From contig CAZXHT010000003.1 of the NCBI GenBank assembly GCA_964640665.1, positions 1-64,000 on the forward strand: DNA of 64,000 nucleotides, in the 5' to 3' direction. A model generated the notes under the pieces. It ran no database searches and was not told the DNA's origin. It saw nothing but the letters and a program-made list of their open reading frames with translations. Within the stretch, counting starts at the first letter, position 1; the number at the start of each line of letters is the position of its first letter. Positions 1 through 8,891 of the stretch are shown here, one piece after another. A program made the position numbers and the translations under genes. Source of the stretch: DATKYQ01 sp964640665 (GTDB taxonomy: Bacteria; Myxococcota; B64-G9).

Positions 1-322
1 TCCCTTACCAAATCAGCCGGTTTCTACCCACATATAGTACAGGAGGCCCAAAAATCGCTCTGCGCACTTCACCCGATCCGGCCATGACCGACCTCCCCAT
101 TCGTTTCTGTTGTTTTTCTGGATAAAAAACGGCGCGTCGTCTCACCCTGAGATGCCCCGCCTCGATATTCTCGGCTTTCACCATCGACAACCTGCCTTTC
201 CCCGAAGGGGCGCACGGCTTTGCGCTTCGGATCTTCTCCGAATTGCCTTTTCCGGTCGGTGTGTAATCGCGCTGGTTGTACATATGATAACAAAACTATG
301 CTCAATTTGCAATCGGGAAAAA
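1..322. other. Left-edge stretch without a convincing gene
   Basis: No reading frame here has a good ribosome site, recognisable motif or family resemblance. A 92-codon frame on the minus strand (start near 283, stop at 5) is the longest, is rich in Arg and Lys, and has no Shine-Dalgarno sequence before its ATG. It could be the end of a small unknown gene but I cannot support it. The rest looks like intergenic DNA ahead of the rightward membrane-protein gene. Confidence 0.4.
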
Positions 323-323
323 T

Positions 324-353
324 TTGGCTTCTCGTCAGCAGAGCGCCTAGAAT
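324..353 (+). promoter_or_regulatory. Possible sigma-70 promoter for the UbiA-family gene
   Basis: TTGGCT at 324-329 and TAGAAT at 348-353 are separated by 18 bases. The -10 box matches five of six consensus positions, the -35 box four. It would start transcription about 25 bases ahead of the ATG at 387, which has an AGGTGGACG ribosome site. Assigned by eye only. Confidence 0.35.
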
Positions 354-386
354 CTACGCTGCACGACACGAAAGGTCAGGTGGACG

Positions 387-1820
387 ATGAGCGCCCTCAC
401 ACGCTTCCTGCGCGCGGAGCATCATCCGCTGGTCCCGATATTCGCCATTCTGTTCGTCGGCATCAGCCGTATACTGCTCGAGATCGGGTTGTACGACTGG
501 AACCCGAGGGCTGTTCACATCCTCCAGAGTTTCTCGACTACCACTTCTTTTTACCTGGTGACCTTCTTTCTCTTCTCTCTCCTCCTGCGGTTCGTGCTGT
601 CGCGGCCTTTCGATAAAATCGCGAATGCTGTGAGCGTTGGTCTTCTCTTCGGCGTCATCCCACCGATCTTGGATCGTTTGTTCTCAACCGGAGGGGGCTG
701 GGAGTATATCTACTTCAGGCGCTTCACCTGGTCTTTGTTCGCGGCTAACCAGCCGCCCAGCGAATCAATCGTCCTCTGGGCTGTCATCCTGGGTTGCGGA
801 ATCTTCGCCTTCCTGGTGACCCGCTCGATACTGCGCGGCATCCTGGCCACGGCCGGGGCCTACGCGATAATCCAGGCATGCTCGTTGCTGTTTCTGCTCG
901 TAAAGGCAAATACTTTCCGCGTCGAGACGTGGATCGACATCGTCTGGCTTGCTGTCTCTTTCCTCTGCTACCTGGCGTTGCGCGGCCGCGATCTCGCCGG
1001 ATCGCTTGCCCGCGCACCCCATGCGTTGCCGCATACCCTGCTGGCCCTGTGCGGCGCGGCCTGGGTTGGCAGGCCGCTTAGTGCCGCAATCCTGCCGATG
1101 CTCCTTCTGCTCTTTTTACTCATAATTCTCATCATCCAGAACGATCATTACGATCGCACGGACGATGAGCTGACCGGCCGGTCAGGAGGAGCGGGCGCTC
1201 TTGACGTAGTCTGGACCTGCTTCTTCCTGTTCCTGCTGTTTATCTGGCTTCTTCGGGAATCCCCTGTCCTGGCATTCACCATGGCGCTTCTTTACGTGAC
1301 CGGTTGCCTGTACCACCACCCGGCGGTGCGCCTGAAGAAGCGCTTTTGTCTCTCCTACAAGGCCGAGGGGGTCGCCGCGCTGCTTTGCTTCCTGGCCGGT
1401 ACAATCGATCACGCCGGCTTTCCGAAAGGAATGAACCTGTTTCTGCCGGGCCTGCTGGTTCTCGGCGGCGGTTCGTTGGTGTCGATTCCGAAGGACTGGA
1501 AGGACATCGAATCGGACAGGCGGGCGGGGATACCCACCTACTACGTTCTTCTCACCGGCAGGGGCAAAGCGGAAGCTTCGATACATCGATGGATCGTGGC
1601 CGTCATGACCGCCTGCCTAATTGTGCCGCCGGTTTTCATGGCCACAACCTCAGTGGCGTGGGTTGTATGCCTGCCCGGCATACTGGCGCTTGTTCCCGGT
1701 TGTGTCCTGCTGCTTCTGAAAGATCGCAGGCGTGCCGTGCGGGGGATGATGTGGGCGCTGGCTGCCTACCTGGCGGCGCTGGCGTTTGCCATCCGGTATT
1801 TTCGAACGATAGGCGGATAA
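387..1820 (+). CDS. UbiA-family prenyltransferase with extra N-terminal membrane domain
   Basis: Predicted polytopic membrane enzyme that joins a polyprenyl or other isoprenoid diphosphate to an acceptor. The C-terminal half carries both aspartate-rich motifs of the UbiA superfamily: N252-D253-x2-D256-x3-D260, and K369-D-W-K-D373-x3-D377-RRAGIPT, which resembles the usual KDxxDxxGDxxxGxxT. A YHHPAVRLKKR stretch between them corresponds to the family YSxPPxRxK loop. The first 230 or so residues are also hydrophobic, with about six possible helices, and are not part of a normal UbiA of about 300 residues, so this 477-residue protein is enlarged. The acceptor (quinone, haem, chlorophyll, lipid) cannot be told from sequence, and no partner genes lie nearby. 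Start chosen for the AGGTGGACG ribosome site. Confidence 0.75.
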   Translation: MSALTRFLRAEHHPLVPIFAILFVGISRILLEIGLYDWNPRAVHILQSFSTTTSFYLVTFFLFSLLLRFVLSRPFDKIANAVSVGLLFGVIPPILDRLFSTGGGWEYIYFRRFTWSLFAANQPPSESIVLWAVILGCGIFAFLVTRSILRGILATAGAYAIIQACSLLFLLVKANTFRVETWIDIVWLAVSFLCYLALRGRDLAGSLARAPHALPHTLLALCGAAWVGRPLSAAILPMLLLLFLLIILIIQNDHYDRTDDELTGRSGGAGALDVVWTCFFLFLLFIWLLRESPVLAFTMALLYVTGCLYHHPAVRLKKRFCLSYKAEGVAALLCFLAGTIDHAGFPKGMNLFLPGLLVLGGGSLVSIPKDWKDIESDRRAGIPTYYVLLTGRGKAEASIHRWIVAVMTACLIVPPVFMATTSVAWVVCLPGILALVPGCVLLLLKDRRRAVRGMMWALAAYLAALAFAIRYFRTIGG

Positions 1821-1863
1821 TGGAGGTGGCAACAAGCCGTTTTCCAGTAGATCAGGGATTTAG

Positions 1864-2655
1864 CTACTTGAAGGCGGGGGGACGCACGACGCCGGGCAGG
1901 TGTTTGCGCAGGTTCATCAGGTCTTTGATTCTCTCGCCGGTCATCAGGGTGTGAATGGTGGCCCGGCCGCGGCTTTCCATCGTGGCTATGTCCTCTTCGT
2001 TGCGCAAGGTCAGCCGCAGCTTGCCCAGCTCGGCCGCCAGGTTCAGAATCTCGGCCTCTTCCGGCAGCACCATCAGCGTCACCGAGGCGTAGCCGCGCAA
2101 CTTGTCGTCCGGGAGCTTGGCCGCGCCGGCCGAGAAACCGCCGGTGGCCAGCACGACCACGTCCTGCATCAACGTGACCGAGGCCATCTGCCCGTCCTTG
2201 GGATCGGTGAAGGTGCCTAAAATGTCTATACGATCTCCCGGGCGCACCCAGCCCGCGACTCCATTTGAGCCCGAGATGTCCAGGCTGATGGCCCGGCCGC
2301 GCTTGGCGACGATGCGGCTCATGCGTTCGAAGGTGCCCTCGGAGTAAAAGTGGCTCCAGAGGATCGGGTCGCCCCGCTGCAACGGCACCATTACCCGCTG
2401 TCCGATGACCTTTTCGATCTGCTTAGGCTCGACCACCGAGCCGGTGACGAACTGCTCGGGCGAGTCCATCCTGGCCAGCATATCGTAGTCGAGAACCGTG
2501 CCTTCCTCGATGTCCCGCGAGGCGACCGCCATCGGTTTCAAATGCCAGCCGCGCGTGATTTCGTCTTGCGTGTGTTGAATGGTCTTATAAGCCAATAACG
2601 CGGCCACCAGTCCCAGCCCGAGGGCCACAACCAGAGCAGTCTTCCCCTTCAGCAT
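1864..2655 (-). CDS. cpaB: Flp pilus assembly protein CpaB / RcpC family
   Basis: A 263-residue protein with one N-terminal membrane anchor (about residues 6-24) followed by a SAF-type domain (MAVASRDIEEGTVLDYDML) and a second beta domain (RAISLDISGSNGVAGWVRPGDRIDIL). This is the arrangement of CpaB/RcpC, a periplasmic component of Flp/Tad pilus secretion. Start set at the ATG preceded by GGAGGTGGCGCC rather than 10 codons upstream. No other tad or cpa gene is visible in the window, so the gene is either an outlier of a tad locus elsewhere or has been reused. The family assignment is firm, the role in this organism is inferred. Confidence 0.8.
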   Translation of the reverse strand: MLKGKTALVVALGLGLVAALLAYKTIQHTQDEITRGWHLKPMAVASRDIEEGTVLDYDMLARMDSPEQFVTGSVVEPKQIEKVIGQRVMVPLQRGDPILWSHFYSEGTFERMSRIVAKRGRAISLDISGSNGVAGWVRPGDRIDILGTFTDPKDGQMASVTLMQDVVVLATGGFSAGAAKLPDDKLRGYASVTLMVLPEEAEILNLAAELGKLRLTLRNEEDIATMESRGRATIHTLMTGERIKDLMNLRKHLPGVVRPPAFK

Positions 2656-2719
2656 GGCGCCACCTCCTACCCTAGATGGTACCATAAATGGACCCGAAAA
2701 GTTTCAAGCGGGGAAAAAA

Positions 2720-3187
2720 TTATTCTGGCAGCGGGTCGGGAACGACGTTGATAGTGAAAGCGCCGGGCTGTTGGTTTTTCGAACGTACCCCGATGTCGAG
2801 ATCCGCGGGCACCGGGACGCTGCCCAGCTTGAGGATGCTGCCTTCCCCGATGCCGGGTCCGAAGGTATCGACCGTCAGGTGACTTCCGGCCACGTCATAG
2901 GTCAGCTCGATATCGGCCTGGCCTTGATCGGTCAGCTTAACTGTCACGTTGAAGCCGTTTTGGGGCCGGCAGTCTATTTGCATGTGAAAAACGTCGCTTT
3001 CTGCGCTTGTGATGTCTCCCGTGGCCGTCTGCCACAACAACAGGTCGCCGCCGTCGGGCAAGGCGATGTCCTGGGGAAGCTGGTCCAGCCCCTCACATGC
3101 CGGTCCCTGCGGCTCGCTTTCAGCGCACGACGCACCCACTGACGCCGCTAGCAAGATGATCGCGGCCAAACCTGCATGACGTATCAT
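2720..3187 (-). CDS. Small secreted or lipid-anchored protein, unknown function
   Basis: 155 residues. It begins with a typical signal peptide (MIRHAGLAAIILLAASVGAS) ending at Cys20, so it could be a lipoprotein, although the residue before the Cys is Ser rather than the more usual Gly or Ala. The mature part is acidic with alternating hydrophobic residues, suggesting a small beta-rich periplasmic domain. I recognise no family. A strong GGGAGGAGGG ribosome site precedes the ATG. It lies 64 bases upstream of cpaB on the same strand and may share a transcript. Confidence 0.65.
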   Translation of the reverse strand: MIRHAGLAAIILLAASVGASCAESEPQGPACEGLDQLPQDIALPDGGDLLLWQTATGDITSAESDVFHMQIDCRPQNGFNVTVKLTDQGQADIELTYDVAGSHLTVDTFGPGIGEGSILKLGSVPVPADLDIGVRSKNQQPGAFTINVVPDPLPE

Positions 3188-3330
3188 GGTTCCCTCCTCC
3201 CGTCCGAGTTGTAGACCCTGTCAGGCGGTATTCTATCTCAACAAAACGCATCCGGGGAAAAAATCGACTTTCGCAAGCATTGACAATCGACTGCAGATCA
3301 AACACTCTTGTTTCACATTTGGAGGAAAAC

Positions 3331-4140
3331 ATGCAAGATCCGCTGGGTCAGACGCGCAGCTACAATCACCTTGCCCTGTGGTTCGTCGCACTCTTGATTG
3401 CGGCGGCGATCTCCGGCATCGCCTATGCCGTCTTCGCCAGCTTCGAGCACGAATCGTGGTTCTCCCGTGAATTGAGTCGCTTCCTGAACGCCAACGAGGT
3501 GGCGGTCTTCGGGGGCGGCGCAGTCGCGCTGGCGATCATAATCGCCGTGATCTTCTACCGAGTGGGAGCCTTTTCGCGCACTTTAGGGCCTACGCAGGGT
3601 TGGGGCGACCCCGGCAAGACCGGTGCTAGCGGCGCAAGCGGCCATGCGCCCCGCGTGTCGGCTGCATTTGGCCGGGGGGATCAGGGCGAGGCCTCCAGGA
3701 TCCCGATAGTCATGCAGCGCGATCGCCGTGCCTGCACCGGCGATCTGGTGCTTGGAGCGCGAATGCTGTACTTCGTATGTTATTCGGACAAGAGCCTGGC
3801 CAAGGCCAACGCCGGCAAGATCGCCGCCAGCCAGTTGGGTTTGTTGGGCGCGTTGATTCACGCAATCGTCGCAAGTAAGGGCAAGAAGCGCGCGCAGGAG
3901 CAGCTACAACAGAAAAGACAGGAGTACTCCGCCTTCTCGCTGGAGGAGCAGGTCAGCCGCAGCAACTACGGCCTGAGCCTCGCCCCGCGGGAGATTACAC
4001 TCTTCTCGTCCACCAGCCTGGGCGGCACGCGCATTGAGGCCGGCGGAAAAAAGTACCCACTGATCGAATTAGATCGCGGCAGGCTGCCTGTCATAGCCGA
4101 GTGGTGCAGGCGGCACGATGTCGAGACAAAGGGATTCTGA
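3331..4140 (+). CDS. Membrane protein with cytoplasmic C-terminal domain, unknown function
   Basis: 269 residues from an ATG behind TTTGGAGGAAAAC. Two membrane helices lie near the start (about residues 15-37 and 55-75). A Gly/Ala-rich linker and a soluble domain follow, with a basic, Gln-rich possible coiled coil (KGKKRAQEQLQQKRQEYSAF). I recognise no family. The 3' end converges with the neighbouring outer-membrane protein gene, leaving six bases between the stop codons. Confidence 0.6.
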   Translation: MQDPLGQTRSYNHLALWFVALLIAAAISGIAYAVFASFEHESWFSRELSRFLNANEVAVFGGGAVALAIIIAVIFYRVGAFSRTLGPTQGWGDPGKTGASGASGHAPRVSAAFGRGDQGEASRIPIVMQRDRRACTGDLVLGARMLYFVCYSDKSLAKANAGKIAASQLGLLGALIHAIVASKGKKRAQEQLQQKRQEYSAFSLEEQVSRSNYGLSLAPREITLFSSTSLGGTRIEAGGKKYPLIELDRGRLPVIAEWCRRHDVETKGF

Positions 4141-4146
4141 CGCGTT

Positions 4147-5547
4147 TCAGAAGACGAAACGGTAGCCGGCCACGGCCAGCAGACCCGAGATGCTGGGGTT
4201 GTTGTCCCAGGCTCCCGGATCGCCAAAGGAGATTCCGGCCCGGACTTCGGCCAGGATGAACCCCGGACCCAACTCTGCCTCCACCCCGGCCGTCAGGTGG
4301 CCGCCGAACACGAACTTCGTGCCGGAAGAATAGGTGAAGTCGCCGCCGGCGCTCTTGTCTTCACCCATGCAGACGAATGCATCGCCGCCGAGACCGACAT
4401 AGGGCTCGATTATGGCGTGGATTGGCAAGCGGTAGAATACCTGTACGGCAATCGGAATCACCATCAGCGATATGTCGCGGTCGGCGTTGTTGACGCTCAT
4501 CTTGTACTGGTAGAATCCGCCCTCGACTCCAATAGTCAGGCGACCGTCCCAGACGGGCAGGATGTAACGCACGTCGAGGCTGCCGGTATAGGTCGTGCCA
4601 CCCACTTTCTGGAAGGGGCTGATCTGTCCGAATTTGAGGCCCAGAGAGACAACCGGCGCCGAAGGTCCACGAGACGGTTTTTCGATCAGCGCTGGCTGGG
4701 GAGGCTTGGTGACGATTGTATGCACGGGCTCCGGCGGAGTTACCTTAACTATCTTGACCGCAGGCGGTTTCTTTTCAGGCTTGGGAGTCACCGGCGGCTT
4801 CGGCTTGACGGTTGCGATGGCCACTTTGGTCTCGTGGCCGGCTTTCTTTTCTACAGGTCTTTTCTCCTTCCTGGCGGGCTGCGTTGCGGTTTCAGCCGCC
4901 GGTTTTTTCGTCTCGGCCTTGGCGATTTTTGTTTTTTCATCCGCGGGCGCTATCGGTACGAGTGGAACCAGCGCGAGTTGCCCGCCGTCGTCTTCGGTCT
5001 TCTCGGGCGTGGGCGGAACCAGGGGCACCAGGGCCAGGGCATCATCCTGCCGGTGTGCCTTGCCCTGGTCGGCTTCGGTATCGTAGCTCAAGTGCAGCGT
5101 CATGCTGACTCCCTTGGGCGCGCGAATCGAGAACGTGTAGCTTTGCAGGCCGCCGGGCACCTTGATTCTGAAAATCTTCGGCAGTGATGGATGCAGTCCC
5201 GCGGCTTCCTTGTAAGCGCCTACCCGGGAGCGGTGCAGCTTCAAAGCCTTTTTCATGATCCGCCGCCGGCCCCTCTTCATATCGAAGCGCCCGCTGAGCA
5301 CGGAGCGCTTGTTCTTGCTGTTGAGGCGAACCGTGACTGTCAGCTTGCCGGTTCCGACCAGGTCGAGCTTGAGGGGTTTTCCAGAGTAGACCTGGAATCC
5401 ATAGCTATCGTCCGTGGTCATGGTCAAGGGGGAGTGCTGCGTGCTGGGTATTGTATTGACGACCTTGGCCCGGACTCGGGTTGATACCTGAACAACCCAG
5501 GCAGCAGCCAACAGCGACAAGAACGCGATAAATCGAAGTCTTCTCAT
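4147..5547 (-). CDS. Outer-membrane beta-barrel protein with long Pro/Lys linker
   Basis: 466 residues in three parts: an N-terminal signal sequence (about residues 1-27) and a beta domain to about 160; a low-complexity linker (about 165-300) rich in Pro, Lys, Thr and Ala, containing a twice-used LALVPLVP block; and a C-terminal region of about 165 residues with alternating amphipathic strands that ends in Phe (GYRFVF), the usual signature of outer-membrane barrels. The linker resembles the periplasm-spanning segment of TonB-like proteins in composition only. An OmpA- or OprF-like eight-strand barrel is the likely fold. Function unknown. A good sigma-70-type promoter lies about 40 bases upstream. 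Confidence 0.7.
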   Translation of the reverse strand: MRRLRFIAFLSLLAAAWVVQVSTRVRAKVVNTIPSTQHSPLTMTTDDSYGFQVYSGKPLKLDLVGTGKLTVTVRLNSKNKRSVLSGRFDMKRGRRRIMKKALKLHRSRVGAYKEAAGLHPSLPKIFRIKVPGGLQSYTFSIRAPKGVSMTLHLSYDTEADQGKAHRQDDALALVPLVPPTPEKTEDDGGQLALVPLVPIAPADEKTKIAKAETKKPAAETATQPARKEKRPVEKKAGHETKVAIATVKPKPPVTPKPEKKPPAVKIVKVTPPEPVHTIVTKPPQPALIEKPSRGPSAPVVSLGLKFGQISPFQKVGGTTYTGSLDVRYILPVWDGRLTIGVEGGFYQYKMSVNNADRDISLMVIPIAVQVFYRLPIHAIIEPYVGLGGDAFVCMGEDKSAGGDFTYSSGTKFVFGGHLTAGVEAELGPGFILAEVRAGISFGDPGAWDNNPSISGLLAVAGYRFVF

Positions 5548-5585
5548 TTAAACCTCCCCGCTCGGGAAATGTCTAATATTTGCTA

Positions 5586-5614
5586 ATTGTACGCTATGAC
5601 GCGCGAACGTGCAA
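5586..5614 (-). promoter_or_regulatory. Sigma-70-type promoter for the barrel protein gene
   Basis: On the minus strand, TTGCAC (5614-5609) and TACAAT (5591-5586) are spaced by 17 bases. Each box differs from consensus at one position. Transcription would begin roughly 30 bases before the ATG at 5547. Confidence 0.6.
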
Positions 5615-5723
5615 AAGGATTTCTTTTAGCCTTTGAGTGTCGGCTAGGCCCATGGTATCTCATGTTTCTCTTTTCAACCTCCCGTACATCTGGGAGAATT
5701 GAGCAGCTCTTTGACTAATGGTT

Positions 5724-6188
5724 CCGCCGGTGCGGGCCAGGTGCTCGCTGGTCCCGTCCTTCGGGACGGGGCGAGAGGCAAAGTCCGGGCTCCACAGGGC
5801 AAGGGTGCTGGTTAACGGCCAGTGGAGGCGACTCCAAGGAAAGTGCCACAGAGAACAGACCGCCCGCCCCCCGGATTTACCGGGGGCCGCATGGGGGACG
5901 CCCTGCGGGGTCTTCCCCCTCACCCCATCCGCCCGAAGCAGGGGCACATGGGACGGCAAGGGTGAAACGGTGCGGTAAGAGCGCACCGCCGGGGTGGCGA
6001 CATCCCGGGCACGGCAAACCCCACCCGGAGCAAGGTTCTCAGGCGACATCAGGCGGGCGGCCCGCTCGCGTCGCCTGGCCAAACCGCTCGAGGCGCGCGG
6101 CAACGCGCGTCCTAGATGAATGAGCACCGTCCCGCGGCGAGGCAACTCTCGCGGGAACCAGAACCCGGCTTACGGCCCGCACCGGCGG
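5724..6188 (+). ncRNA. rnpB: RNase P RNA, bacterial type A
   Basis: Catalytic RNA that removes 5' leaders from tRNA precursors. All strongly conserved blocks are present in order: AAAGTCCGGGCTCC with CAGGGC near the 5' end, GGAAAGTGCCACAGAGAA, GGCAAGGGTGAAACGG followed by TGCGGTAAGAGCGCACCGC, CCCGGAGCAAGG, then CTAGATGAATGA and CAGAACCCGGCTTA near the 3' end. The ends pair perfectly over 15 bases (5724-5738 with 6174-6188), forming helix P1. A run of six T follows at 6189-6194, so P1 may also act as an intrinsic terminator. Exact mature ends are judged from P1. The RNA converges with the formate dehydrogenase gene. Confidence 0.97.
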
Positions 6189-6198
6189 TTTTTTAGAA

Positions 6199-8871
6199 TT
6201 ATCCTGAAATTCGCTCAAGGCGCGCAGCACACACCTTGAATTCCGGGATCTTGGCGATTGGATCGAAGGCCGGGTTGGTCAGCACGTTGGCCGCCGCCTC
6301 GGCGAAGTGGAAGGGGATGAAAATCACCCCGCGGTCGACGATCTCGTCAACCCTCGCGGCCAACTCGATTTTCCCGCGCCGGGACCGTACCCTCACGGTA
6401 TCACCGTTGCGGATCCGCATGCGGGCTGCGTCCTGCGGGTTTATCTGAACGAAGGGCCCCGGTTCGAGCGCGTTCAAACTTTGCGACTTGCGCGACATCG
6501 TGCCGGTATGAAACTGAGCCAGGACCCGACCGGTGGTCAGCAGCATCGGGTAATTGCGATCCGGCAGTTCATCGGCCGGCCTAAAGTCAATGGCATGGAA
6601 TTTACCCAATCCACGGCTGAACTTGCCCTGGTGGAGAATTGGTGTGCCTGGATGATCATGAGTGGGGCAAGGCCAACAAAGTTGTTCCCCGGCATCCAGT
6701 CGCTTGTAATCGATGCCTCCGTACTGCGGAGTCAGTCGGGCAATCTCTTCCATGATCTGTGCAGCCGATTCGTAGTGCATCGGGTAACCCAGGCGACCGG
6801 CCAAATCGCAGATAATTTCCCAGTCGGGACGCGTGTCCGCCAACGGTTCGATCGCGCGATACATCCGCTGGACGCGCCTCTCGGTGTTGGTCACTGTGCC
6901 TTCACGCTCGACAAAGGAAGCCGCCGGCAGAACAACGTCGGCCAGGCGCGCCGTCTCGGTCAAGAAGATGTCCTGCACCACCAGAAAATCCAGGGCTTGT
7001 AAGGCCTTTTCCACATGGGTCGAATCCGGGTCGCTGAGCATGGGGTTTTCACCCATGATGTAAAGAGCCTTGATGTCCCCCTTCAGGGCCGCCGGAACAA
7101 TATCGGTCACCGTAAGACCATTTTTTCCGGAAAGTTCTACGTTCCAGGCCTTCGAGAACTTCTCGCGTACCGCGTCGTCCGTCACCTTCTGGTAACCCGG
7201 GTAGACGTTCGGCAAGGCACCCACATCGCACGCGCCCTGCACGTTGTTCTGACCCCGCAAGGGATTGACGCCGCCGCCGGGTACGCCGACGTTACCGCAC
7301 AGCATGGCCAAGTTGGCAAGGGACTTGACGTTGTCGGTCCCGGTGATGTGCTGGGTGATTCCCATGGCGTATGCAATCGAGGCAGGCCTGCCGGACGCAT
7401 ACAACCTCGCCGCCTCGACGATCCGGTCGCGTGGGATGCCGGTAATCTTGGAAGTCGTGGCGGGATTGAATTTCTCAACCATTTTCCGTAACTCGTCGAC
7501 ACCCTCTGTTCTCTCTCGTATGTAACTTTCGTCGGCCAAGCCCTCTTTCAGGATCACATGCATAAGGCCGTTGATCCAGGCCACGTCAGTTCCCGGACGC
7601 GGCCTGCAAAACAATGTAGCAACCTTGGACAAGGTGATTTCTCGCGGTTCCACCACGATCAGCTTGGCGCCGTTACGCACAGCCCGCCTGATGCGGTTTC
7701 CGATAATCGGATGAGCCTCGGTGGTATTGGAACCGGTTACCAGTATGACCTCTGCCCGGCTGAAATCCTCAATGGAGTTGGTCATCGAGCCGCTGCCAAA
7801 CGCTGCCGCCAGACCGGCGACCGTGGAGCTGTGTCAGAGGCGAGCGCAGTGATCGACACTGTTCGTGCCCATCGCCGCGCGGGTAAATTTCTGCATGATA
7901 TAGTTGTCTTCATTGGGGAGCTTGGCCGATGACAAGGCGGCAAAAGAGTCGCTTCGGCATGACCCCAGCTTGTCCGCCACCAGGTCGAGCGCCTCGTCCC
8001 AACTTGCCTGCTGGAACTCGCCGTCGCGCTTGATCAGCGGAGTGGTCAGCCGGCCGGGGTCGTTTACATACTGAATAGAACCGAAGCGACCCTTGACGCA
8101 AAGCTGCCCCTGGTTGACCGGGCTCTCTCGATCCCCCTTCACTCGCACTACCTTTCCACGACGAACACCCATCAGGATACTGCAACCGGTTCCGCAGTAC
8201 TGACAGATGGTCTTGACCTCTTTTTCGGGTTCCGGCTGCATCTCTCTGAACCGCAGGGCGCCTGTCGGACAGCGAACGACGCACTCACCACATGACTCGC
8301 AGACGGTCTTGTTTATTCCCGTATTGAGGAAAGTTCCGACCTCCGATCCATGCCCGCGTCCGACGAGGTGAATCGCGCCCGCTCCGACAATCTCCTCGCA
8401 GGTCCTCACGCACTTGGCGCACAGTATGCAGCGGTTCATGTCGCGGACGAAAACCGGGCTGCTATCGTCTATCGTCCCCTTCCTTTCGAGAGGGATCAGG
8501 CCGTGCTCACGCACGCCGAGAGCGTGCGCCATTCGCTGCAAATCGCAATCCAGGTTTGCCCGACAGGCGATGCAATCACTCGGGTGATCGGCCAACAGCA
8601 GCCGCATGACCACCCGACGAGCCTGCAGGATCTCATCGTCCTCTGTCGTCACCTTCATGCCCTCGGCCACCTGAGTCGTGCATGAAGTCGGCATTCCTCT
8701 CATGCCTTCCACCTTGACGACACAAAGCCTGCAGCCGCCGTACGGTTCCAGGTCCGGATCGTAGCAAAGAGTTGGAATGTCTATCCCCGCCCCTCGGGCT
8801 GCCTCGAGGATGGTTGCATCGACCCTGGCTAGCACCGACTTGCCATCGATGGTCAACGAAACTTCTTTCAT
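6199..8871 (-). CDS. fdhA: Selenocysteine formate dehydrogenase, catalytic subunit
   Basis: Oxidises formate to CO2 (or the reverse) at a Mo or W bis-pterin centre. The 890-residue product is read through an in-frame TGA at 7836-7834, giving Sec346 in the context VDHCARL-U-HSSTVAG, the known active-site setting of formate dehydrogenase. A selenocysteine insertion hairpin follows. Domains: NuoG-like [2Fe-2S] ferredoxin (1-80), His/Cys iron-sulphur segment, two [4Fe-4S] clusters (CILCAKCVRTC, CESCGECVVRCP), the Mo-domain cluster (CQYCGTGC, about 220), molybdopterin domains and the C-terminal dinucleotide-binding domain. Start chosen for GACAGGAGGA before MKEV. It sits 20 bases after the NuoF-like gene, so the enzyme is probably soluble and NAD(P)-linked. 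Stopping at the TGA would give two useless halves. Confidence 0.95.
7801..7836 (-). promoter_or_regulatory. Bacterial SECIS element for the fdhA UGA codon
   Basis: Beginning 18 bases after the TGA, the minus strand has a loop GGTCT (7815-7811) closed by CGCC (7819-7816) and GGCG (7810-7807), with an unpaired T just 5' of the stem. Loop sequence and distance from the UGA are the same as in the Escherichia coli fdhF element that binds SelB. The lower part of the stem is less regular. Confidence 0.85.
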
Positions 8872-8891
8872 CGAAACATCCTCCTGTCGTA

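Noticed and set aside
5..283. Small minus-strand gene at the left edge
   Set aside because: No ribosome site and no recognisable sequence; kept only as an unresolved possibility.
5718..6145. Open frames on both strands within the RNase P RNA region
   Set aside because: Conserved RNA blocks and a perfect 15-bp P1 helix show that this is rnpB.
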